From: an uncultured Candidatus Saccharibacteria bacterium
GTDB lineage: Bacteria > Patescibacteriota > Saccharimonadia > Saccharimonadales > Saccharimonadaceae
Assembly (NCBI GenBank): GCA_948648655.1
Contig: CAPKVJ010000001.1
Coordinates: forward strand, 43,033 to 107,032
Direction: 5' to 3'
DNA length: 64,000 nt
Part shown: piece after piece, positions 26,031 to 35,369 of the stretch
Layout: each line of letters starts with the position of its first letter
How positions within the stretch are numbered: position 1 is the first letter of the stretch
The notes under the pieces: generated by a model
Database searches by the model: none
The model's input: only the letters and a program-made list of their open reading frames with translations
Told to the model about the DNA's origin: nothing
Position numbers and translations under genes: made by a program

Positions 26031-26602
26031 AGTTTATCACTCCTTCGGTCGGCCCTAAACTTGGATTCTAGGTTCAGGATGTTTTTACTGCGATTTTTAA
26101 TTTTCCGAGCTGGGATGCCAGCATTGATTGACCACGGCTCTGAGTCTGATTTAATCAGACTGAAGGCGCCAAAGGATGCGCCTTCAGACAAATGATTACC
26201 AGGTAGGATCACACTACTAGCGCCAACAAGAACATGTTTTTCTAAAATCACTTTCTTGTGGATTACGTTTTTGTAAATATCTGGTATCATGGGGTTTGTC
26301 ATAGATTCACCAGAGTAGTCATCGCTGATAGCGTATATGGAAACTCTGGAAGATATATTGCAGAAATCTTCTATTACTATGCCTGCTTTTCCTCCATAGA
26401 GCGCAGAAAATGCAGCAATATGTATATAATTTTTGATTTGAATATTTCCGCTCAATATGCAAAAGTCATCAATTCTTACATTGTCTCCAATCGATATTTT
26501 TTCAGGAGAATAAAAGCTAGCCTTTCGGCTAATTAAAACATTTTTCCCAACAGATTGGAGCCCGAGCTCTTCGATTTCTTTAGCAGTTAAAATATTTGGC
26601 AC
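26027..26602 (-). CDS. Left-handed beta-helix (hexapeptide) acyltransferase
   Basis: 191 residues with successive hexapeptide turns: ISIGDNVRIDDFC, IQIKNYIHIAAFS, IVIEDFCNISSRVSIYA, VILEKHVLVGASSVILPG and INAGIPARKIK. LbH transferases put an acetyl group on sugars or amino sugars. GTG start at 26602-26600 behind AGGAAAC. First gene of the glycan island; the next gene overlaps by four bases. Acetylation of the amino sugar made by the aminotransferase is the likely role (inference from pairing). Confidence 0.87.
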   Translation of the reverse strand: MPNILTAKEIEELGLQSVGKNVLISRKASFYSPEKISIGDNVRIDDFCILSGNIQIKNYIHIAAFSALYGGKAGIVIEDFCNISSRVSIYAISDDYSGESMTNPMIPDIYKNVIHKKVILEKHVLVGASSVILPGNHLSEGASFGAFSLIKSDSEPWSINAGIPARKIKNRSKNILNLESKFRADRRSDKL

Positions 26603-26746
26603 AGTTTTAGTTTCCTAATTCTTGGCTAATGCTTCTGTACTATTTTAGTATGTATTGCATGGAAAGTCAATATGGCATGCAGAACTTATGTATAAAGTTT
26701 CTCATCTTTTTGTCTTAACTGGAAATATAGCTGTCAAACGATATGC

Positions 26747-26752
26747 TATAAT
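26747..26752 (+). promoter_or_regulatory. Extended -10 for the gene at 26759 (leaderless)
   Basis: TGCTATAAT ends 6 nt before the ATG on the plus strand; no Shine-Dalgarno. Confidence 0.6.
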
Positions 26753-26758
26753 AAGCTC

Positions 26759-27418
26759 ATGGAAAAACTTGTGGTTTGGTTTCTGATTTTTATGGCTTAT
26801 GCTTTTCTTGGTTGGGTGATTGAAGTTATTAATGGTATCGTATTGCGTCGTAAAGCTGTCAATCGGGGCTTTCTCGTAGGGCCAATATGTCCAATTTGGG
26901 GTGTTGGTGGTCTGCTGTTGTCGCTATTATTACCAGCAAATGAACATGCTTTAGCTACATTCTGTGTTGCCTTTGTCGGAGCAGCTATACTGGAATATAT
27001 CACTAGCTATGTCATGGAAAAACTTTTTCGAGTCCGTTGGTGGGACTATAGCGAGCGCCCCATGAATCTTAACGGTCGCATCTGTCTTGAAGCTTTGGTG
27101 GCTTTTGGTTTTATTGGTGTGTTTATAGTTAAAATATTTACGCCTGCGCTTATTGAATTTTATGATTCTATCCCTACATTTGTGATATATATTATCGCTG
27201 GAGGATTATTCACTGTTCTACTGATTGATGTTGGTGTTTCACTGTGGCTCGTGTTGGGAGTACGCGTGACGGTTGGTACTGTACAAAAAGACGCCACAAG
27301 TGAGATTTCCGAACGCGTGCATGAAATCCTAACTGGAAAGGGGAGGCTGAACCGTCGTTTAATCAAGGCTTTCCCTAATCAGTCGCCGAGCGAGAAGCGT
27401 CCTGGACAAAAACATTAA
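26759..27418 (+). CDS. Membrane protein of the putative ABC-transporter CmpB type
   Basis: 219 residues with membrane segments near 5-25, 45-65, 70-90, 115-138 and 145-180 and a soluble basic tail. YAFLGWVIEV, GFLVGPICPIWGVGG, VRWWDYSERPMNLNGRICLEA are hallmarks of the DUF1113/CmpB-like family, whose function is poorly defined despite the name. It stands alone on the plus strand and is followed 23 bp later by cassette 3. Leaderless-type start. Confidence 0.78.
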   Translation: MEKLVVWFLIFMAYAFLGWVIEVINGIVLRRKAVNRGFLVGPICPIWGVGGLLLSLLLPANEHALATFCVAFVGAAILEYITSYVMEKLFRVRWWDYSERPMNLNGRICLEALVAFGFIGVFIVKIFTPALIEFYDSIPTFVIYIIAGGLFTVLLIDVGVSLWLVLGVRVTVGTVQKDATSEISERVHEILTGKGRLNRRLIKAFPNQSPSEKRPGQKH

Positions 27419-27441
27419 CTACGGTGTTTACACGGTGATCT

Positions 27442-27667
27442 TTTGTGCGCAGCGGAATGACAAGAACAGAAATAGCGACAATGTATGGTTGGGGAGGTTT
27501 GATATATTATTGGTCTAAATTATCTAATCCAAATGGGAGTCATGGCTATGGTCTATATACGACAACTACAGCCGACAATTCAGTGCAACCATCAAATAGC
27601 GGTTGGCGTTATGATGGTCGCTCCCTCCGCTGCCTAGCTAGTTAGAGTATAGGTAGTAGGAGGATAG
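27442..27667 (+). repeat. Surface-protein 3' cassette 3 (FISUMP C-terminus)
   Basis: TTTGTGCGCAGCGG at 27442-27455, then a 68-codon frame FVRSGMTRTEI ... IYYWSKLSNP ... WRYDGRSLRCLAS, stop TAG at 27643-27645, and the conserved tail to GGAGGATAG (27667). In-frame TGA lies just upstream of the tag (TGA TCT TTT GTG), showing that the frame does not extend into the neighbouring gene. No promoter or start. It fills the 325-bp gap between a plus-strand gene and convergent fusA. Confidence 0.75.
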
Positions 27668-27696
27668 AGAGAGTCTTGTTGCTACTTTTCACACGC

Positions 27697-27725
27697 AAAA
27701 TAGGACTCCATGGGAGCCCTATTTA
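27697..27725. terminator. Bidirectional terminator after fusA / cassette 3
   Basis: AAATAGGaCTCC-ATG-GGAGcCCTATTT hairpin. On the minus strand it is followed by TTGCGTG after a TTTT, ending fusA; on the plus strand by ATATTG. Confidence 0.65.
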
Positions 27726-27743
27726 TATTGCGCTGTTTTAGCT

Positions 27744-29843
27744 TTATTTACTATTTCTCTTCTCGATGATCTCGGCAGCAACATTTGGCGGAACTTCCTC
27801 ATAGGCGAAGAGCTCCATTGAACTGGCAGCACGGCCTTGAGACATGCTGCGTAGATCGGAAGTGTAACCAAACAGATTTGCAAGTGGCGCAAAGGCTTTG
27901 ATGAGTTTCGCCCCACCAGAGAGGTCTTCCATGCTATCGATGCGACCGCGACGAGAGTTAATATCACCAATGACGTCTCCCATAAATTCTTCAGGAGTGG
28001 TAACTTCGAGTTTCATGACTGGCTCGAGCAATACCGGGTTGGCCTTTTGGATACCTGCACGGGTGGCTAGGCTACCAGCAAGCTTAAAGGCGAGTTCGCT
28101 AGAGTCAACATCGTGGTAACTACCATCATAAAGTGTGGCTTTGACATCGACAACTGGGTAACCAGCGATGACACCGCCGTTTAGAGTCTCTTCAATTCCC
28201 TGCTGTACAGGTTTGCGGTATTCCTGTGGAACTACACCACCCTTAATTTGGTCAATGAATTCAAATCCTTTACCAGCTTCGTTTGGCTCAAATTTTACCC
28301 AGACATCACCGTATTGACCGCGACCACCGGATTGCTTGATGTGTTTACCCTGTGCTTCGGCTGTGCCACGAATAGTCTCACGATAAGCCACTTGTGGAGC
28401 ACCAGTATTAGCTTCGACACCATGCTCTTTATTAAGACGATCGATAGCGATTTCGAGATGTAGCTCGCCCATACCGGAAATAATAGTCTGGCCAGTTTCT
28501 TCATCGGTATGCACGCGAAGGGTTGGGTCCTCTTCTACGAGCTTTTGCAGTCCAAGACCCATTTTTTCCTGATCGGACTTCGTCTTGGGCTCGACGGCAA
28601 TAGATACTGGTGGATCTGGGAAAGTGATGTCTTCAAGATGAATCGGGTGGGCTGGGTCGCAAATAGTTGTACCGGTAGTAACTTCTTTCATACCAACAAC
28701 GGCAGCGATATCGCCTGCACCAATTTCGGAGATTTCTTCGCGTTTGTCAGCAAACATACGTACGAGACGACCAATACGCTCTTTATCTCCGGTAGTGGCG
28801 TTTAGTACAGTGCTGCCAGATTTCATCTTGCCAGCATAAACACGGATAAAGATAAGTTTGCCTACGAATGGGTCAGTTGCGATTTTGAATGCAAGTGCAG
28901 TAAGAGGCTCATTGTCGTCGGCTTTACGAATGACCTCGTTGCCAGTTTTTGGATCAATGCCAACAGTTTGGCCTTGATCACGATCAAGTGGAGATGGGAG
29001 ATAGTCAGCCACTAAATCAAGTACTTTTTCGACAATGACACCACGACCGTCGCCACCGGTGACTAGGAAGAAATCACCATCAAGTACACGCTTACGCAAA
29101 GCGGCTTTGAGCTCAACTTCCGAAATTGCTTCTTCACCTTGATTAAAGAATTTTTCCATCAAAGCTTCATCGGCAGCAACAGCTTCTTCGATGAGAAGCG
29201 AGCGAGCGTTTTTGGCTTTTTCGAGCATATCTTCAGGAATGTCGCCGACAGTAAGCTCGTGGTCGGCATAATCTTTATAAGTGTAAGCTTTCATGTCAAC
29301 GAGGTCGACAACACCACAGATGTCCTTCTCGAAGCCGATTGGCAAGTGAATAGCGACGGCATTTTTCGAGAGGCGATTGTGGATGCTATCAAGAGATTTG
29401 TAAAAATCGCCACCGATTTGGTTAATCTTATTAACAAAACAAATACGAGGCACACCATATTTGGTAGCCTGGCGCCATACGGTTTCAGATTGAGCTTCCA
29501 CGCCCATTTTGCCGTCAAAAACTACGACTGCACCGTCCAGCACACGTAGAGAACGTTCAACTTCAGCGGTAAAGTCAATGTGGCCTGGAGTATCGATGAT
29601 GTTAATTTTGTGATTCTTCCAATAAGCGGTAACAGCAGCTGATGTAATGGTAATACCACGCTCTTTCTCTTGCTCCATCCAGTCAGTAGTGGCACCACCG
29701 GTGCCGCCTTTTACGAGGTCGATTTTGTGTTTGAGACCAGTACGATAAAGAATCGCTTCGGTCGTAGTGGTCTTGCCTGCGTCAATATGGGCAATAATCC
29801 CAATATTGCGGAATTTTGATAAATCTTTGATTTCGCTTGCCAT
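27744..29843 (-). CDS. fusA: Elongation factor G
   Basis: GTPase that drives ribosome translocation and, with RRF, recycling. 699 residues, normal length. G1 AHIDAGKTT (about 19-27), G2 region GITITSAA, G3 DTPGH (about 86), then domains II-V. G4 reads NKIN where almost all EF-Gs have NKxD; the Asp that selects guanine is replaced by Asn, an oddity worth checking. A weak Shine-Dalgarno AAGGGAAA precedes the ATG. A 36-nt hairpin lies further upstream. Confidence 0.95.
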   Translation of the reverse strand: MASEIKDLSKFRNIGIIAHIDAGKTTTTEAILYRTGLKHKIDLVKGGTGGATTDWMEQEKERGITITSAAVTAYWKNHKINIIDTPGHIDFTAEVERSLRVLDGAVVVFDGKMGVEAQSETVWRQATKYGVPRICFVNKINQIGGDFYKSLDSIHNRLSKNAVAIHLPIGFEKDICGVVDLVDMKAYTYKDYADHELTVGDIPEDMLEKAKNARSLLIEEAVAADEALMEKFFNQGEEAISEVELKAALRKRVLDGDFFLVTGGDGRGVIVEKVLDLVADYLPSPLDRDQGQTVGIDPKTGNEVIRKADDNEPLTALAFKIATDPFVGKLIFIRVYAGKMKSGSTVLNATTGDKERIGRLVRMFADKREEISEIGAGDIAAVVGMKEVTTGTTICDPAHPIHLEDITFPDPPVSIAVEPKTKSDQEKMGLGLQKLVEEDPTLRVHTDEETGQTIISGMGELHLEIAIDRLNKEHGVEANTGAPQVAYRETIRGTAEAQGKHIKQSGGRGQYGDVWVKFEPNEAGKGFEFIDQIKGGVVPQEYRKPVQQGIEETLNGGVIAGYPVVDVKATLYDGSYHDVDSSELAFKLAGSLATRAGIQKANPVLLEPVMKLEVTTPEEFMGDVIGDINSRRGRIDSMEDLSGGAKLIKAFAPLANLFGYTSDLRSMSQGRAASSMELFAYEEVPPNVAAEIIEKRNSK

Positions 29844-29867
29844 ACGGTCGTTTCCCTTTTATTATTA

Positions 29868-29903
29868 GCCTAATTCTATATATAAAAATATATAGAATTA
29901 GGC
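29868..29903 (-). terminator. Long A/T-rich hairpin between the helicase gene and fusA
   Basis: GCCTAATTCTATATAT pairs fully with ATATATAGAATTAGGC around a short A/T loop. It lies 64 nt after the helicase stop and 25 nt before the fusA start. There is no clean T-run on either side, so it could be a terminator for the helicase transcript or a structure in the fusA leader. Confidence 0.45.
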
Positions 29904-29966
29904 ATTAAAAATAGACTTTTCGTTATTTTATCATAAAAATGTTTGATTTGGTAGAGGTTTCTGGAC

Positions 29967-31630
29967 TTATTTGGTAATTAGTTCAGTTCTAGAAGTTAGG
30001 ACGTAAAGTTTTTGTTTTGCTCTTGTAAGCGCGACATAAATAAGCCGCGATTGGTCGTCATATTCGGCGGCTGGAGTGTCGCCGAATAGCTCAAAAATTG
30101 TGGCAAGCGGATGAGATGCACGGACGACTTCAGGTTCAAATTCTAGCAGAACGACAACTTCGGCTTCAAGCCCCTTTGATTTATGCATGGTCATGCAGCG
30201 GACTTGTTGACAAAAATCGTACTTCGCTAGTACACCGTCAATGTTTAAACTGTATTCAAGGGCGCGCGCAAAAGTTAGTAGGTCCATGCCCGGACAGGTG
30301 GTGAAGTTGTGTCGATGAAGGAGCATGAATTCGGCATTGGGTTGGCGTCGGATGATTTTGCTGACGGTCTTAAGAAGTTTTGCAGCAGATAAAACTTGCT
30401 TGCGTGGTTGGTGTTTTAGATGAGGATTAGCCTCAAAAAGTGCCGTTAAATAACGTCCGTCGGCTAAACCATCTTCAAGGTAATCGGAAACATCAAATTT
30501 AGTTTTTGTGGGATTGATAAAAATTACTTTGCCAGATTTACGATTTTTGGGTATCGCTGGCAAGGCAGAAGCATCATAATGATTCAGCATGAAATGATTA
30601 GCAGTGGTAACTATCCTATGGCAACTACGGTAGTTCGTCGCTAGAGGAATGGTAATTTGGTTTTCGGGGAAATATCTAGCAAAATTAATAAAATAGTCAA
30701 CATCCGATCCAGCGAAGCGATTGATAGCTTGCCAATCATCCCCAACTACAAAAAGATGCGCATTTGGAGTTAATCGCCGGACAGCCATAATTAAACGAAA
30801 AAATAAGTAAGAAAAGTCTTGATACTCGTCAACCATGATATATTTAGTCTGAAAATGTGGCTGCTCACTAGGAAGTGCGTCGAGCATTTCGCTAGCATGA
30901 GCCATAAGCATATTAAAATCAATTCGTGGCGAGTGAAGTTTTTGAAGATAGGCTTCATAAGTCAACGTAGCTACTCGATGCCAGAGTATTGCTTGTCGGA
31001 ACTCTGGGTGGGACTCATGATTTGCAATATATTGATTAACTGTATCTTTTAATTCTCCTAGACCGTTCATGCCCGGAAATTTTTGCCCAGCGCGGTTAAT
31101 AAAGTTATTTGAAATGGCGAGCAGGGTGTTTCGCTCTTGGAGGCTGACTTTGCGATTTAGTATATTCAGTGATTGGTCTAGAGAACAAGAAACTAGGGAT
31201 TCATGTTCATTTTCATCAATGATTTGCGCGCGAACTCCAAAAGATTTAATCGTCTCAAGAGCAAATTTGTGGAACGTTGATGCTATCTGTGGCGTAGTAT
31301 CGACTAGGTTTTTACCATCAACCTTAACGGCAGCGATGCGTTGATTAACTTCAGCAGCGGCTGCACGGTTGAACATGAAAATCATGATTTCGGAAAGCGA
31401 AAGACGACATTTTGCGACCAGGAAAGCCACTTTTGCGACGATGACGCGCGTCTTGCCCGAGCCAGCACGAGCGACAACCAATGTATTCTTATGTTGATCG
31501 GCGACAGCTAGAGCTTGATCGTAGTCTAATGCATAAGGTTGACCAAATAATGTAACGTGTCTAGCAAACCAATTCTGTATTTCTAAAACATTTGCTTCTT
31601 TTTCTTTAGCATAACCGTAATCGCGCCCAT
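29967..31630 (-). CDS. UvrD-like helicase with a probable frameshift near its start
   Basis: Superfamily 1 helicase: VVARAGSGKTRVI (Walker A), MVDEYQDFSYLF (motif II), VVGDDWQAINRF (motif III), TMHKSKGLEAEVVVL and LIYVALTRAKQKLYVL (motif VI). The main frame (open from about 31673 to 29967) has no ATG before Walker A; its first usable codon is TTG at 31481, which would remove the Q motif that is nevertheless encoded just upstream (YALDYDQALAVADQHKN). A strong site AGGAGGGGCA-ATG (31640-31628) starts in another frame, MGAITVMLKKKK, and stops after 15 codons. Adding one A in the run AAAGAAAAAGAAG (31607-31595) would join the two. Start by programmed slippage, a sequencing error or a mutation are all possible. 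Confidence 0.7.
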
Positions 31631-31657
31631 TGCCCCTCCTCTGCGTGCGATTATGCT

Positions 31658-33106
31658 CTATTTCAGCTTTTCCTTAAGGATTTTTTGGACACTCGCAGGG
31701 TTGGCTTTGCCATGAGATTCTTTCATAACTTGACCAACTAGGAATCCGAGAACTTTTTCTTGACCAGATTTGTAATCAGCTTGGGCCTTTGCAGTTTCTG
31801 GTTTTGCCAATACCGCATCGACGATCTTTCCCAATGCATTTATGTCATTCTCCTGGATGACGCCTAACTCTTTGGCGATATCAAGACTGGGCTTGTAATG
31901 CATCTCTGGATCATAAAATTTCAAAAAGACTTCTTTGGTGGCCGTGCTAGATAGTTCATTCTTTAAGTTCATATTTATTAAATCGATGAGTTGAGTGCAA
32001 GTTGGCATCTCATCATTCAGGAGACTGGTATTTTCTTCTGCTAGCAATACAGAAGTGAACAGATTGGCAACTTTTGTAATAATTTCGGCAGTCGCTATAG
32101 AGTTATCCTCATGACACCTATCTTTTAGTTCGGTCAACTTACTAGATAACTGTGGGTAATCCAGAATAATCTCAATGGTGTCTGCGGGCAAATATTTGCG
32201 CATCCATTTGCGATAATCCATCGGGAGCATCGCAAGTTCAGCTTTGCATCTTTCTACATCTTCTTCTGACAATCTAATAACGGGTATATCTGGCTCGGGC
32301 ATGTAGCGATAATCTGTAGCTGATTCTTTACTGCGTTGTCCGGTAGTTTCGCCGGTCGCATCATTCCAGCCTCTTGTTTCTTGAACGACTTGCTCGCCTT
32401 TCTCGAGAATTTTTGTTTGGCGTTTGATTTCATATTCTACTGCACGTTCAACGCTACGGAAAGAATTGAGGTTTTTGACTTCGGTGCGCGTCCCGAGCTG
32501 GGGGCTTCCTTCTGCAGCTACGCTAACATTAATGTCGAAGCGCATATTGCCATTATATAGATCGCCGTAAGTCACCCCAGCATGCGTCATAGTGCGCCAG
32601 AGTTCTTTGGCATAATCTCTGGCTTCGGTGGCGCTATGCATATCTGGCATTGAAACGATCTCAACGAGCGGGGTGCCGACCCGATTAAGATCTACTAGAC
32701 TATAGCCTTTTTCGTGGCTAAGTTTGCCAGCGTCTTCCTCTAGATGTGCATGTTCGATGCGAATCTTTTGCCCACTAGGTAACTCAACATAGCCTTCGCC
32801 GATAATAGGGTGATACATTTGTGTAATCTGATAGCCTTTAGGCGAATCAGGATAGAAATAGTGCTTGCGGTCAAAACGGCTTTCGAGATTTATCTCTGAA
32901 TTTAAAGCTAGCCCAACTTTGATTGATAACATGACAGCCTCGTGATTCAATCGGGGTAACATACCAGGCAGACCGTAATCTATTGGGGACATGCATGTGT
33001 TTGGTTCTTTTAGTCTGGCGTCATTATCAACTTCGGAGAATAATTTCGTTTGCGTGCGTAGCTGTACGTGACACTCAATACCAATTGTGGGAACATATTT
33101 TGTCAT
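31658..33106 (-). CDS. gatB: Asp/Glu-tRNA amidotransferase subunit B
   Basis: tRNA-binding kinase/amidation subunit of GatCAB, which turns Glu-tRNA-Gln (and Asp-tRNA-Asn) into the amidated forms. 482 residues. IGIECHVQLRTQTKLFS (about 8-24), FYPDSPKGYQITQMYHPI (about 88), HLEEDAGK and DLNRVGTPLVEIVS mark the cradle domain; the helical and YqeY-like tail domains follow. It lies after gatA and a small insert gene. The GGAG site lies inside the upstream gene. Confidence 0.96.
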   Translation of the reverse strand: MTKYVPTIGIECHVQLRTQTKLFSEVDNDARLKEPNTCMSPIDYGLPGMLPRLNHEAVMLSIKVGLALNSEINLESRFDRKHYFYPDSPKGYQITQMYHPIIGEGYVELPSGQKIRIEHAHLEEDAGKLSHEKGYSLVDLNRVGTPLVEIVSMPDMHSATEARDYAKELWRTMTHAGVTYGDLYNGNMRFDINVSVAAEGSPQLGTRTEVKNLNSFRSVERAVEYEIKRQTKILEKGEQVVQETRGWNDATGETTGQRSKESATDYRYMPEPDIPVIRLSEEDVERCKAELAMLPMDYRKWMRKYLPADTIEIILDYPQLSSKLTELKDRCHEDNSIATAEIITKVANLFTSVLLAEENTSLLNDEMPTCTQLIDLINMNLKNELSSTATKEVFLKFYDPEMHYKPSLDIAKELGVIQENDINALGKIVDAVLAKPETAKAQADYKSGQEKVLGFLVGQVMKESHGKANPASVQKILKEKLK

Positions 33107-33523
33107 TTAAATTGCTCCTAAATCTTTTAAGGCTTGACGAAATGCAGTTAATGCTCGACTAGCTTGGCCATATTCAATTTCGAAACCGTGTTCGTGAGCA
33201 ATTTGATTGCGTAATTTGTGCGCCGACCAGACAGCATTAGGCTTTTCGAAACGATCATTGACCTTTTTCATACGTTCCCCCATAGTTTTGCCAGGTGTGC
33301 CCATCTCATTCAAAGCCTTGTCTAACAATTTGTCTCCTTCAATGACTGCTAGACTGTAAGTACGGGGATCATTTTTGATTAAACTGTTTTCGATTCGCAA
33401 CCATTTCGTCTGGTATTCTTCAGTATCAAAGCTGTAGCGGCGTTTCCCGCCTAGCGCGATTGCGACTAAAACCAAAACTCCAACTGCAGCTATAGCAATT
33501 GCTAAAAATATAACTGATGGCAT
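33107..33523 (-). CDS. Small membrane-anchored protein in the gat operon
   Basis: 138 residues. One N-terminal membrane segment (about 3-25), then a helical cytoplasmic domain. The segment LRNQIAHEHG (about 105-114) has the R-x4-H pattern of HEPN domains, which include RNases and nucleotide-binding proteins; this is suggestive only. The ATG overlaps gatA's stop with GAGGAGGAATA in front, and gatB follows at once, so it is co-translated between two amidotransferase subunits. No function assigned. Confidence 0.75.
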   Translation of the reverse strand: MPSVIFLAIAIAAVGVLVLVAIALGGKRRYSFDTEEYQTKWLRIENSLIKNDPRTYSLAVIEGDKLLDKALNEMGTPGKTMGERMKKVNDRFEKPNAVWSAHKLRNQIAHEHGFEIEYGQASRALTAFRQALKDLGAI

Positions 33524-34962
33524 TATTCCTCCTCACTTTCACCATTGATGTCAAGGCTATCATTTATTGTATTAGATGCTTCTCCGGCAAGTTGAGCAGC
33601 AAAATTAATAATACGGCGATCGCTACGACGTGGGCCAACTAGTTGTAGTCCGATGTCTAATCCTGTTTTTGTCTTACCTGCTGGAATAGCTAAACCTGGT
33701 AGTCCCGCCAAATTAAGTGGTACTGTCATAGCATCCTCAAGATACATAGCGACCGGGTCGTTAGTTTTTGAACCCAACTTAAATGCTGGACTTGGCCCGA
33801 CTGGCGTCAATAGGAAATCGCATTTTTCAAAGGCTTTGTTATATTCGTCAATAATTAGCGTACGGGCTTTGGCTGCTTTAAGATAATAAGCATCATAAAA
33901 TCCGCTAGAAAGTACGAAATTACCGATCATAATGCGGCGCTTGTTTTCTGGCATGAAACCTTCATTGCGAGTGTTTTTGTATAGTTCGGGTAGCGTACTA
34001 GATTTTTCACTGCGAAAACCGTAGCGTACTCCATCATGGCGTGAGAGATTGCTGGCGATCTCGGCAGGAACTATGACATAATATGCCGCAAGAGCATATT
34101 TCAGGACTGGCATATCAAGTTCAATGATTTCGTGTCCGGTATTTTTGAGTTCTTCAATTTTTTCTCTTAACGCAGACCGGATTTCTGGGTCGACGGCGTC
34201 ATTGTCGAAGTCTCTAATAACACCGATTTTCTTCACCGGATCATCAAATTCAGCAGGTTTCTCATGGTAAAAATCCGGCAGAGTTGTTAGGTCTTTACGA
34301 TCCTGCCCGGCAGTGATGCGCATCAATAGATTAAGATCGGACGCTTGTTGTGTGAAAAAACCAATACAATCAGTACTAGACGCCATAGCGATGACACCAT
34401 AGCGTGAGATTGTGCCGTAGGTTGGTTTGAGACCGTAGACACCATTGATACTAGCTGGTAAACGAATCGATCCTCCGGTATCCGTCCCGGTCGCGAACTG
34501 TACAATGTCTAGAGCAACTGCGACTGCCGAACCACCCGAGCTACCTCCGGCGACGCGTGTGAGATCTTTGGAGTTCTTGGTTGATCCATAGTATGAATTT
34601 TCTGTAGAGCTACCATGTGCAAAGGCGTCAAGATTGGTGCGACCGATCATGATGGCGCCTGCCGCCTCGAGCTTTTCGACAACAGTTGCGGTAACCGGGC
34701 TAGAAAAACCTTCTAGGATGTGCGCCGAAGCTGTCGTTTCGCCGTCCTTACTTAAGAAGTTATCCTTAAGCGCATAAGGTACACCAGCCAGTTTGCCAAC
34801 AGTCTCGCCTGCTGCAATTTTTTGATCGATTTCGGCAGCTCTGGCCAAAGCTTCATCATTGATCCAGGTGAATATATTATAATCTTTTTGATATTTATGC
34901 GCCTTTTCTAAAGCCTCTTTGACAAGGTTGACAGCACTAATTTCTTGATTCGCAACTTTCAT
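33523..34962 (-). CDS. gatA: Asp/Glu-tRNA amidotransferase subunit A
   Basis: Glutaminase subunit of GatCAB. 479 residues. Amidase-signature catalytic triad: Lys in VPYALKDNF (about 69), and the serines in VAGGSSGGSAVAVA (about 140-150) and TGTDTGGSIRLPAS (about 160). The order gatC-gatA-insert-gatB is preserved with no gaps. The ammonia it releases is passed to gatB. The last residues are acidic (GESEEE). Confidence 0.96.
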   Translation of the reverse strand: MKVANQEISAVNLVKEALEKAHKYQKDYNIFTWINDEALARAAEIDQKIAAGETVGKLAGVPYALKDNFLSKDGETTASAHILEGFSSPVTATVVEKLEAAGAIMIGRTNLDAFAHGSSTENSYYGSTKNSKDLTRVAGGSSGGSAVAVALDIVQFATGTDTGGSIRLPASINGVYGLKPTYGTISRYGVIAMASSTDCIGFFTQQASDLNLLMRITAGQDRKDLTTLPDFYHEKPAEFDDPVKKIGVIRDFDNDAVDPEIRSALREKIEELKNTGHEIIELDMPVLKYALAAYYVIVPAEIASNLSRHDGVRYGFRSEKSSTLPELYKNTRNEGFMPENKRRIMIGNFVLSSGFYDAYYLKAAKARTLIIDEYNKAFEKCDFLLTPVGPSPAFKLGSKTNDPVAMYLEDAMTVPLNLAGLPGLAIPAGKTKTGLDIGLQLVGPRRSDRRIINFAAQLAGEASNTINDSLDINGESEEE

Positions 34963-35250
34963 TTATAATACCTGTGGGACTTTAATTTGATGTTGTTGGA
35001 CGTCTCGAGATAGCTGTAGAAGTTCATCTGGGCTAGCATCTTGAGGCAAAATTTCATCTTCACGCCAAATATTTGACATTTCAAAAACTTGATAAGTCGG
35101 CTCAATATTGTTAGTATCTAACGAATCAAGTTGTGAGATATAGTCGATGATATTATTAATATCTCCAATGAGATGCTGGGATTCTTCATCCGTAAGCGCA
35201 AAATTAGAGAGATCAGCAAGATGCTGAATGGTTTCCTGATTAACTATCAT
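34963..35250 (-). CDS. gatC: Asp/Glu-tRNA amidotransferase subunit C
   Basis: 95 residues, normal length; wraps around GatA to hold the GatAB interface. IQHLADLSNFALTDEE near the start and WREDEILP near 57 are family features. The ATG is 6 nt after TATAAT (35262-35257), so the gatCAB transcript is leaderless. Confidence 0.92.
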   Translation of the reverse strand: MIVNQETIQHLADLSNFALTDEESQHLIGDINNIIDYISQLDSLDTNNIEPTYQVFEMSNIWREDEILPQDASPDELLQLSRDVQQHQIKVPQVL

Positions 35251-35256
35251 GTATTC

Positions 35257-35262
35257 ATTATA
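35257..35262 (-). promoter_or_regulatory. -10 box of the gatCAB operon (leaderless)
   Basis: AGTATAAT on the minus strand, 6 nt before the gatC ATG; the only member of the leaderless set without a TGn extension. Confidence 0.55.
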
Positions 35263-35321
35263 CTACTTTTGAGCAGCGTTGTGCGAATGATTTTTATGCA
35301 GATCGATTAGAGAGCTAAAAA

Positions 35322-35350
35322 ATACCTCTCGCTGATGTAGCGGGAGGTAT
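35322..35350 (-). terminator. Terminator of rpoBC
   Basis: ATACCTCCCGCT-ACATC-AGCGAGAGGTAT on the minus strand followed by TTTTTTAGC, 20 nt after the rpoC stop. Confidence 0.85.
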
Positions 35351-35369
35351 TGGTTTGTTTTGGATTGTT

